From assembly GCF_021234875.1 (NCBI RefSeq), contig NZ_JAJQVM010000013.1, positions 1 through 64,000 of the forward strand: 64,000 bases of DNA, written 5' to 3'. Of this stretch, positions 8,599 through 16,334 are shown piece by piece; the stretch's first letter is position 1, and every line of letters begins with the position of its first letter. Under the pieces are notes generated by a model. That model saw only the letters and a list, made by a program, of their open reading frames with translations, was not told the origin of the DNA and searched no databases. The position numbers and the translations under genes are program-made. The stretch is from Marinibactrum halimedae (lineage in GTDB: Bacteria > Pseudomonadota > Gammaproteobacteria > Pseudomonadales > Cellvibrionaceae).

Positions 8599-8706
8599 GT
8601 TGTTATTTAAGGTGGATAAAAATGATGGATAAAAAAGTATTAGGTTAATTAACGTATTGGGTTTATCGAGTTGGTAGCAGCGTTAATTTATAGTGGCCTA
8701 ATAATT

Positions 8707-9861
8707 TTAGTGTCTAAGGTCTTGTTGGGTATTTCCCGAAGTTTTTGGGTGTATGTCGCCATCCCCTAAGAGTTTCTGAAGGTGAGTTTTTAACAACTCA
8801 CGCTGTTCTTCTGGAGAAGAGGATTTATCCAATGCGCTTTGTAATTCAAGTAAGTTGCTGGCGAGATCACTTTTTAATTGTGTGGAAGCTTCGGCAAGAC
8901 GTGCCGAATTGGTGGCTCTTTCAGATTCTCTCACGTCGCTAGGAGAGGCAAAAACTGACTCAATGGCTTCGACAATACGAGCCAAAATGCGGTAAACCAA
9001 GCCGGCTGAAAAGCCACCTAACATAGCCAATGCGGGCTTGCCGAAATCCTTCACTGATGAGACAGCGCTGGTGCCCTCGGTGTTTGACAATGTGTCGCTC
9101 CAGAGTGACTGCGGAAGTAACTCCACCATGATTAATCCAGAGATTAACCCTAAAATAATACGGCTCCAATAGCTGGCATCAAATTGTGGGTCGTACGTTT
9201 TCTGAGAGACGTATTTTGCCGCCTGAAATAAGTTGGCGAATGAAGCCCCCACTCCTGCGCAGGTTAATAAAAACAATTGGTTCATCAACAAGTTGACGCC
9301 AAATGCACTTAAAAACCCCTCTTGCATACCGGTATAACTCACCATTGGGCTCAGCCCGGTGGAGATGAGTGCAATTAAAAAAAACAGCGCTGTCATGGAT
9401 AAATATCGGACTAAAGGAACCGGCCCTAAAAAATACAATAAGGGGCGACGCTCTCTTTCGTAACGAAGTAATACCAACGCTCTTGGACTGGCTGGTGCCA
9501 CAGATCGAGATAGGGTGTGATGAATTTTTGCCAACGTGTTGACATTCTCACTGCTCAGTGCTGACAAGTTGGGAAATTCATCGTCGTCCGTACGGACAAT
9601 CGTTTTGATGATATCCAATTGTTCAATGGCATCAATATTGGTGTCCATCCCGTTGTTTAATAAATAGTTCGCCATTGCATCGCACTCAAACAGTAATTGT
9701 TGGCGCAAGCTCATTGTGTGATTGATGTTCAAAGTGTGCAAAACATTCGCCTTAGAGTGGTTTTTGGCTGAAGGTGTGCTTTGGGTGAGTGTTGATGGAG
9801 TGGCTTTTAATGTTGTGGCACGAGCCGTGGAGTGATGGGTTGTTGAACTATTTGCGTCCAT
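8707..9861 (-). CDS. Hypothetical four-helix membrane protein
   Basis: 384 residues. A Ser/Thr-rich, disordered N terminus (1-45) is followed by a soluble helical region (50-140), then hydrophobic segments at about 153-172, 180-212, 232-250 and 272-294 and a C-terminal coiled coil (about 300-360; ARLAEASTQLKSDLASNLLELQSALD). The acidic loop between helices and the long cytoplasmic tail suggest a scaffold-like inner-membrane protein. I do not recognise the family. It is transcribed alone, about 108 bp upstream of the lipase in the same direction. Confidence 0.75.
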   Translation of the reverse strand: MDANSSTTHHSTARATTLKATPSTLTQSTPSAKNHSKANVLHTLNINHTMSLRQQLLFECDAMANYLLNNGMDTNIDAIEQLDIIKTIVRTDDDEFPNLSALSSENVNTLAKIHHTLSRSVAPASPRALVLLRYERERRPLLYFLGPVPLVRYLSMTALFFLIALISTGLSPMVSYTGMQEGFLSAFGVNLLMNQLFLLTCAGVGASFANLFQAAKYVSQKTYDPQFDASYWSRIILGLISGLIMVELLPQSLWSDTLSNTEGTSAVSSVKDFGKPALAMLGGFSAGLVYRILARIVEAIESVFASPSDVRESERATNSARLAEASTQLKSDLASNLLELQSALDKSSSPEEQRELLKTHLQKLLGDGDIHPKTSGNTQQDLRH

Positions 9862-10098
9862 GAAAAGTATCCCAAGTCGTCGTTAATGATGAAATTTTAT
9901 GATTTTAATCACAAAAAAATAAAAAAAACCATTGTTTCACGTCTGAAATCGGTATTTACAATTACCCGACTCGGAAAAATTCAATATTGACAGCCGAAGG
10001 GTATAGATAGGTACAAGTACTTTATCGAATCAGTAGTTTTATTGAGCATTTTGGTCTGTGCAAGGAAAAACTATCGCAGTGGCGTTAATGTTAAAAAC

Positions 10099-10251
10099 TT
10101 AATTTTTCAAAAGAAGAAAAATGCCAAATAATGCGGAGTAAAAAATATCAGAGCATGTTAAAAACGGATTCAGATCGTAAAAATATTCGCCGCTGATTTC
10201 GTTGATATTCGCGCCAAATTCAGAGCTGAAGCGATACAGTGTTGAGGCCAT
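10099..10251 (-). CDS. Possible 50-residue small protein
   Basis: An ATG-started frame of 50 codons. Its product opens MASTLYRFSSEFGANINEIS and ends with a hydrophobic stretch FYSALFGIFLLLKN. Base composition is less AT-rich than its surroundings, which is why it stood out. There is no convincing ribosome-binding site, and a three-copy repeat abuts the start. It could equally be a decayed gene end. Confidence 0.25.
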   Translation of the reverse strand: MASTLYRFSSEFGANINEISGEYFYDLNPFLTCSDIFYSALFGIFLLLKN

Positions 10252-10297
10252 GTTGTGATTACGAATGTGTTGTGATTGCGAATATGTTGTGACTATA
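10250..10297 (+). repeat. Three-copy imperfect tandem repeat (about 16 bp)
   Basis: TGTTGTGATTACGAA, TGTTGTGATTGCGAA and TGTTGTGACTATAAA follow one another with 1-2 bp variation in spacing. Confidence 0.7.
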
Positions 10298-10865
10298 AAA
10301 AGAAAAAGGAAGCAGTCTTTTTATTCAACGACCTAATTAAGCCCAAAGACGGTTTATTGCTTTGGTTTTAAAGCCTCAAAACTTTTGAATGAAAACCATC
10401 TTTGCCGGGTGTCAATCACGAATAAGTGTGATGGGGAAGTTTATTTGTGTGTTGTATCGGTATGGTTGGATTTGATATTGTTGACAGCTTAGACGTTTAA
10501 GTTTGATATTTAAATTAAATAATGCTTTTTGGTTATATTATAACTAAGTTGAAATGACGAGCACCAATAACGAGTACCAATAATAAGTAGCCCGAATAAG
10601 TAGCCCGAATAAAGAATAACCAGTTCCAATAAAGATAAAAAGAACGGATCAAAAGCGGATTATTGTGAATAAACCTGTAAAACAATTTTCTTTTAGTGCT
10701 GTTATGGCGTCTCTGCTTTTGCATCAAACCACACATTTGCCGTTGAGTCTTTCGATGGTGATTACTGTTTACATCAGAGTTGTGATTTTTTTAATGACTA
10801 TTATAACCGCCAGCTTAACACTTCATATTCACTTTTTAAGTCTTGCTCAATAGGAGAATTGTTCA

Positions 10866-12509
10866 ATGAAGAACACCCGTTTTCAGCCATTAGCGCTTGC
10901 CATATTCTCAACACTCAGTGCCTCAACATTAGCGGTGGCACCACAAGCGGTCGATGATGCTCGATCCATTCCACTTAATAGCAGTATTACCGTGAATGTC
11001 AGCGCCAATGATTTTGATGCTGATGGCGACGGACTTGTTGTGCGAGATGTGACACAACCTCAATCTGGCTCCGTTATTTTAAATGCGGATGGTAGTGTGC
11101 GTTATACCGCCAATCGAGGTTTTTCCGGTGAAGACACTTTTACCTACACCCTCGGCGATGATTCTGATGAAGGGTTAACCAGTGTGGGTACGGTGACCAT
11201 TTCCGTTGTAAGTGGTGAATTGGCGCCGTTTGCCCGTGGGCGTAATGAGACCGGCTTGGCTTCCGTGTTTAGTGCGGTGTGTGACCAATTGGATGGTCAA
11301 TCCGACAGTGAGTTAGGTGCTGCACAGGGCCAATTATTAGAACAGTGTCAGCGGTTGAGTCGGTTAACTGCCAGTGTGGGTGAGGATTCTGATGTACTAA
11401 CCCAAGCACTGGATCAATTGGCCCCGGAAGAAACCATTGCGCAGATACGCGTAGCTTCCGACTCAAACCGTCGTCAAATTCGCGCGGTCACCAATCGTGT
11501 TCAGCAGTTAAAAGTGGTGGCGCGAGGTTATGGTGAGCACGGCAATAGTTGGGTTCTTAATGATACGGTGTGGCAGTCAGACGCGCCCCTAGGTGCGGGA
11601 GCCAGTGCGGATACTTCGGCTATTGAGGACGATAGTCTTTGGTCGAAATTGGGCTTTTTTGCCAATTTTACGGTGACCGATTCTGAACGTGAAAAAACCG
11701 AATTGGAAGGTGGGTACGAAAGCACCTCTAACGGGTTTACGGTCGGAGTCGACTACTTTATTAACTCTTCCTTTTTGATTGGTACCTCATTCAGTGGCAG
11801 TGATTATGAAGTCGAATATCGTAATAGTGACGGTGATTTTGAATCTCAGTTAACGACATTCAGTTTATTCGGCGCTTATTTTAATAATGCATTTAGTTTG
11901 TACGCTCAAGCAGGGCTGGGGGATATCGAATACGATTCCAGTCGGCGAGTGCGTTGGGGTGAAAATTTAGCCGATCAAACGTTGGCGTTAGATGAAACCT
12001 TAATCAGTTCCACTACGGGTGAACAACGCTTTTTTAACTTGCGTGCCGATTATGAGTGGCAGAAACAGCAGCTCACCCTTATGCCCTTTTTGCGAGCCGA
12101 TTATGTTCAAAATGATATCGAGGCCTTTGGAGAGCAGGGCTATGGTGGTGCGGCGATGGAAATGAGTCGCCAATATTTGGAACAGCTCACTGTCGCCGCC
12201 GGTGCACAAGCGTCTTATACCTTTACGCCAAGTTGGGGGGTCTTTTTACCCACCTTAAGCATCGCTTATATGAGCGAAGCCCATTCTGATCGTGAAGCGT
12301 TAACCGCTCGATTTGCTGCAGACGCAGAAACAGATCGAGCCTTTGAATTAACCAGCGATGGCGTCGATACCGATTTTTATGAGGTGTCGGTGGGCGCAAC
12401 CGCAGTCTTACCTCATGGCTTCAATGTGTTCGGTCAATATGTGGCGTATTACGGCTATGAGTTCATGGATATTGCTCAATATCAATTTGGTCTGCGATAC
12501 GAATTTTAA
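10866..12509 (+). CDS. Autotransporter with Ig-like (cadherin-type) passenger
   Basis: 547 residues. A signal peptide ends near residue 24 (STLAVA-PQA). Residues 26-117 form a cadherin/Big-type Ig domain (NVSANDFDADGDGLVVRDVTQPQSG; GEDTFTYTLGDDSDEG). A helical linker (about 130-215) leads into a C-terminal autotransporter beta-domain (about 255-547) with alternating aromatic strands and the terminal Phe of an outer-membrane barrel (YQFGLRYEF). The AGGAGA ribosome-binding site 9 bp upstream fixes the ATG. The passenger is very short for this class. The lipoprotein gene 57 bp downstream probably shares its transcript. Confidence 0.87.
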   Translation: MKNTRFQPLALAIFSTLSASTLAVAPQAVDDARSIPLNSSITVNVSANDFDADGDGLVVRDVTQPQSGSVILNADGSVRYTANRGFSGEDTFTYTLGDDSDEGLTSVGTVTISVVSGELAPFARGRNETGLASVFSAVCDQLDGQSDSELGAAQGQLLEQCQRLSRLTASVGEDSDVLTQALDQLAPEETIAQIRVASDSNRRQIRAVTNRVQQLKVVARGYGEHGNSWVLNDTVWQSDAPLGAGASADTSAIEDDSLWSKLGFFANFTVTDSEREKTELEGGYESTSNGFTVGVDYFINSSFLIGTSFSGSDYEVEYRNSDGDFESQLTTFSLFGAYFNNAFSLYAQAGLGDIEYDSSRRVRWGENLADQTLALDETLISSTTGEQRFFNLRADYEWQKQQLTLMPFLRADYVQNDIEAFGEQGYGGAAMEMSRQYLEQLTVAAGAQASYTFTPSWGVFLPTLSIAYMSEAHSDREALTARFAADAETDRAFELTSDGVDTDFYEVSVGATAVLPHGFNVFGQYVAYYGYEFMDIAQYQFGLRYEF

Positions 12510-12565
12510 TTGATCGATTCAATTACCTTTTTTATTTAATCTGAGATTTAGCGTAGGGACGCATC

Positions 12566-14920
12566 ATGGCTACTCAAATCAACGTCAATAATTTATTTGC
12601 ATCTAACTCTGGTGGCGCGCAAGCGTCCCTAGAGCAGGGTTATTCAACCGCCTTTTTTCAAAAAATAAAACTGTCTACTTTAGTGCTTCTTGTTGCCATG
12701 ATTGCGGGAGGTTGTGGTGGTGGTGATGTGTCGAGTTTTGAAGACGAAACCATTGAATCAACCGCTGCTAATGGCATTAATCAAGATGGTGACGTTACCG
12801 TATCTGATCCAGGGTCAGACCCAGTAAGTGATGCGCAAGCAGGTCTTCTGCCCAATATCGTAATGGCAGAACGCCAGTTTGCAGACACGAATGTGTTGGT
12901 TACCTTATCTGGAGAGATAACTGCCGCTGAAGGTGCCACGATTACGGATGTGGCTTGGCGACAACTCAGTGGTACTTCGGTGTTAATTCCTGATCCGTTT
13001 GCATTGGAAAATCAAATAGTCGTACCCGACTTGAATGTTGAAGAAGAATTAATTTTTCAATTGGTCGCCCAGGATGATCAACTCCGAGTAAATTCGGCGA
13101 CAACCTCCGTGGTGGTGCAACCGAATAATGCGTTGTTAAAAGTAGTGGGTGATGCCGTTGCAGAATCGGCTAGCGAAGTCATTTTTACGGTTGAATTAGC
13201 TGCCGCACAAGAATTCGATGTTGTAGTCAGTTATGAAACTCGTGCAGGCAGCGCTGATGCAGACATTGATTTTCTGAACATGATGGGCGATTTAACCTTC
13301 AGCGCCGGGGAAACTGAAAAATCCCTGAGCGTACCGGTGTTAAATAATGACCCAGAAGAATTAAGCGAACATTTTAGTTTGCACGTGTCAGCGTTTATTG
13401 GTGATGTGTATGCGGCCAACGCGGGTGTGGCATTAATTCAAAATACACCCAGTCTTATTCCTGATGAACAAAATATTGCGTTTACCGACGCGGGCCCTAT
13501 TACCTTAACTGTGGGTGAAATCGCCCAAAATATCATTACCGATGCTTCTGCGCCGGGCTCGGGTTTATTAGCCTATACGAGTTCAGATGAAGCCATTGCG
13601 ACGGTGGACGAAGCGGGTTTTGTTACGGCGATTGCCACTGGTAGTGCAGAAGTCATGGCGACAAAGCAGGCTGATGCAGTGTATCCCTTTAGCGTTACGA
13701 CTTACGTTGTCAATGTAGTGGAAGCAGAAGCGCCACCGGCATTATTGTCGGAAGATACACCGATATCGCTCACGGTAAATACCGCTATGGCACCAGTGGA
13801 GTTTGTCAATGTGGGAGCAGGAACTCTGCAAACTTGTTCGGCAGACCCTCTTTTTGAAGGGTTGAGTATCAATATTACTGAAGACGGTAATTCTTGTGAG
13901 TTATCGGGCACACCACTGACCATTGAGCCCATTATAACGGTAAATATCACGGCAACGAATGCCGGCGGTGATTCGGTGGCCAGTATTGATATTGAAGTAT
14001 TAACCGATCTTGTCGCCCCAGAATTAGAGGCGCCGGTTGGCGTTCAAACGTTCATTGAAGGTGCTGCCATAGACCCTATTGTCTTTACCAATAACGGTGG
14101 GGGTGAATTGACAGACTGTACAGCGGTGAATTTAGTGGCCGGGCTTGAGGTGGCTGTTAACGCCACTGGCAATACCTGTGAAATCAGCGGCACTCCTTCT
14201 GCCGTGGATGAGGCCGAGGTAACCATTACGGCTGTAAATGCGGTAGGTGAGTCAGAGGTGTTGCTTCCTGTTGTTGTGGAAGCGCAATTACAACCACCAT
14301 TACTGCAAGACTTCAGTGGCGTGAATGTATCGAATCTTCCCTTAACGGAAGGGGTACAAATTAATCCAGTAGAACAAATTCCGAATTTTGGTGGTGGGCA
14401 ATTAACGAGGTGTGTGTCAGAGGGGGAGCCCCCAGGGGTAACAGTGAATGTCAGAGCAGATGGTGGTACGTGTGTGATTTCAGGTACCCCATTAGAGCCG
14501 CAGGCTTCTGCCCCAATATTAATTACGGCAATTAATAATGCAGGACAGTCAGAGTTTACCGTCAATGTAACGGTTGAGGCAGCATTGCCTATTCCTGAGC
14601 TGAATTTTCCGATTCTAGCGGAAGCGAGGCTGGGGCCAGATATCACTTTTTTCACTTTTGTTCCTGTTTCTCTTAGCCTATTTGATCCTTCCCCATGGGT
14701 ATTTGTGAACAATGGTGGTGGTGAGTTAACGGAATGTACCACAGTGGACCCTTTACCAGAGGGTATTGAGTTGACCGTTTCTGCAGATAGAACTACGTGT
14801 GTATTCTCTGGAGAACCGACGACTGTGCAGGGCGCAGAGGATGTTGTGGTGATTGCCACTAACGGTTCTGGTAGTTCGCGTTTGGGGATGACGATTACTA
14901 TTGATGTTGGTGCAGAGTAA
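12566..14920 (+). CDS. Large lipoprotein with Calx-beta-like and repeated Cys-paired Ig-like domains
   Basis: 784 residues. A hydrophobic segment ends in a lipobox at Cys50 (AMIAGGCGGG), but it is preceded by about 33 extra residues, an unusually long n-region. Then come a Calx-beta-like region (about 190-290; VVVSYETRAGSADADIDF), a Big2-like region (about 305-385; TSSDEAIATVDEAGFVTAIATGSA) and four repeats of about 90 residues. Each repeat has GGGxLTxC, a second Cys before (I/L/F)SG(T/E)P, and a TATNAxG-type strand. The paired Cys residues suggest a disulfide in each repeat. Probably a cell-surface adhesin-like protein partnered with the upstream autotransporter; function unknown. Confidence 0.82.
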   Translation: MATQINVNNLFASNSGGAQASLEQGYSTAFFQKIKLSTLVLLVAMIAGGCGGGDVSSFEDETIESTAANGINQDGDVTVSDPGSDPVSDAQAGLLPNIVMAERQFADTNVLVTLSGEITAAEGATITDVAWRQLSGTSVLIPDPFALENQIVVPDLNVEEELIFQLVAQDDQLRVNSATTSVVVQPNNALLKVVGDAVAESASEVIFTVELAAAQEFDVVVSYETRAGSADADIDFLNMMGDLTFSAGETEKSLSVPVLNNDPEELSEHFSLHVSAFIGDVYAANAGVALIQNTPSLIPDEQNIAFTDAGPITLTVGEIAQNIITDASAPGSGLLAYTSSDEAIATVDEAGFVTAIATGSAEVMATKQADAVYPFSVTTYVVNVVEAEAPPALLSEDTPISLTVNTAMAPVEFVNVGAGTLQTCSADPLFEGLSINITEDGNSCELSGTPLTIEPIITVNITATNAGGDSVASIDIEVLTDLVAPELEAPVGVQTFIEGAAIDPIVFTNNGGGELTDCTAVNLVAGLEVAVNATGNTCEISGTPSAVDEAEVTITAVNAVGESEVLLPVVVEAQLQPPLLQDFSGVNVSNLPLTEGVQINPVEQIPNFGGGQLTRCVSEGEPPGVTVNVRADGGTCVISGTPLEPQASAPILITAINNAGQSEFTVNVTVEAALPIPELNFPILAEARLGPDITFFTFVPVSLSLFDPSPWVFVNNGGGELTECTTVDPLPEGIELTVSADRTTCVFSGEPTTVQGAEDVVVIATNGSGSSRLGMTITIDVGAE

Positions 14921-14956
14921 TGAATAAAAATTAATTTAGTTTGTAGTGAGAGCCAT

Positions 14957-14984
14957 AAAAAGCCGAGTTTTTACTCGGCTTTTT
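14957..14984. terminator. Bidirectional intrinsic terminator
   Basis: AAAAAGCCGAG and CTCGGCTTTTT pair around a 6-base loop, giving an A-tract/stem/T-tract arrangement that works in both directions. It separates the lipoprotein gene from the convergent barrel gene. Confidence 0.93.
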
Positions 14985-14987
14985 ATT

Positions 14988-16118
14988 TCAGAATGTCATG
15001 CGTAAATTCACACCCAATCGGCGTGCTTCTTTTTCATCCAGTGAGTCCATATTAATATCGATACCTAGAAAGCGACTATTAAGAGACAAGCGAAGGCTGT
15101 CGGTGTCGGGTTCATAAAATCCGCCCAGAGAAAACGCTTCTCTTTGGTATTGAAGTCCGACATTAGCGATAACATGTTGGCTCTTGGTATTGAAACCGAT
15201 GCTGTTAAAACCGAAGGCCGCATTCCACTGTGATTGTATGGCGTGGGTGATACTTCCTTGGGTTCGAATCGGTAAACGTTGGGTGTGGCGTTTATTGCCT
15301 TCAAAGCCTGACACCACCGCCACCGACGACAGTCGGCCATCTTCATCAAACCTGATGCTATTGGTATTGGCGTTCGCACGGGTATAGGTGGCTTGAGACC
15401 AGAGAGTACGAGTCAGAAAATCTTCAATATTGAGCTGCCAATAAGTGGACTGAAAGAGTTTACCGCTGGCCATAATATCAATACCAAAACCGTGGCCATT
15501 AAATTCTTCTCTAGCGCGATCCAATAAATGATCTTCTGTGTAGGTGTAGTTTAACGTTAAATCACCGTTGTAATTGGTAATGTCGCTGTTGTCTCCAGCG
15601 ATACTGCCGTGAATTCGCCCATCGATAATGTCCTTTCCATACCAATAATTGGTTCTTAAAGAAAAAGAATAATTGTCTTTTTCTAAAAGCGGGAAGGAAA
15701 CACCTATGCCCGAAGCACGAAGATGACTGACCGATAAATCAATGTTGTAGACGGTATTGTTTTCTAGTGGAGTGTCATTTTGATCTCGATGAATAAAGTC
15801 AATCGTGTTGGGTGTGTACTCAACAAAATAATCTAACCGCTCAAAGGCATGAAGACGGAATGAAGGTGTGGCATAAGTCATTTCCATACGGGAATGAGAA
15901 AACGCAAAATCCCCTTCATCCGGTGGTGGCCCTTCTAAATTATTTACCAATTGGTGAATGGGCATCGCATCGCTGTAATTTTGACTGTTTAATTCTAAAG
16001 AAATGCTGTGTTTTGAGGGCAAGAGGGAAATGTCGGCGTACGTATTTTTTGTGGTACAGAATAAACCGGTAGAAAAGCCGATGGCGCACCACGTGCAAAA
16101 GCGGGATGTTCGATTCAT
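14988..16118 (-). CDS. Predicted outer-membrane beta-barrel protein
   Basis: About 376 residues from the chosen ATG, which gives a clean signal peptide (MNRTSRFCTWCAIGFSTGLF, cut near NTYA-D). In-frame starts further upstream (up to 16172) would prefix it with 18 residues. The mature part is a string of alternating-residue amphipathic strands (for example HSISLELNSQNY, YSFSLRTNYWYG, LTLNYTYTEDHL) and ends RLGVNLRMTF with the terminal Phe recognised by the BAM machinery. It resembles uncharacterised barrel proteins of marine gammaproteobacteria. Substrate or role unknown. Confidence 0.75.
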   Translation of the reverse strand: MNRTSRFCTWCAIGFSTGLFCTTKNTYADISLLPSKHSISLELNSQNYSDAMPIHQLVNNLEGPPPDEGDFAFSHSRMEMTYATPSFRLHAFERLDYFVEYTPNTIDFIHRDQNDTPLENNTVYNIDLSVSHLRASGIGVSFPLLEKDNYSFSLRTNYWYGKDIIDGRIHGSIAGDNSDITNYNGDLTLNYTYTEDHLLDRAREEFNGHGFGIDIMASGKLFQSTYWQLNIEDFLTRTLWSQATYTRANANTNSIRFDEDGRLSSVAVVSGFEGNKRHTQRLPIRTQGSITHAIQSQWNAAFGFNSIGFNTKSQHVIANVGLQYQREAFSLGGFYEPDTDSLRLSLNSRFLGIDINMDSLDEKEARRLGVNLRMTF

Positions 16119-16334
16119 AGTAAGAGGATATTGAGAGTGGGTAAAAGGCAAAGGCATTATCGAGGCTTGCACTTTGCCAGTATCGATCTATTAATCACCT
16201 ATTATCAACATCCTTGTTGAATGAGTGCATCCTTGTTGGTTTACTTTAATGGAGTAAAGAAAACCGTTTTAATGAGAGTGCTAAATGTAAGTGTTAAATA
16301 AAAGTGAAAAGGTGTTAGCACAGAAATAAAGTGT

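Larger units (their letters stand above)
9862..10865. other. 1-kb intergenic region
   Basis: AT-rich spacer between a divergent gene pair. It holds a possible 50-codon minus-strand ORF (10099-10251), a three-copy imperfect repeat (10250-10297) and small direct repeats at 10557-10605. No RNA gene or strong promoter was recognised. Confidence 0.6.

Noticed and set aside
10665-10853. GTG-started 62-codon hydrophobic frame just before the autotransporter
   Set aside because: No ribosome-binding site and low-complexity hydrophobic content; the next gene's Shine-Dalgarno overlaps its end. Could be a leader, but not supportable.
14044-14859. Open minus-strand frame of 271 codons opposite the repeated lipoprotein
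   Set aside because: Caused by the regular codon pattern of the repeats in the sense gene; Ser/Thr/Pro-rich with no ribosome-binding site or family likeness.
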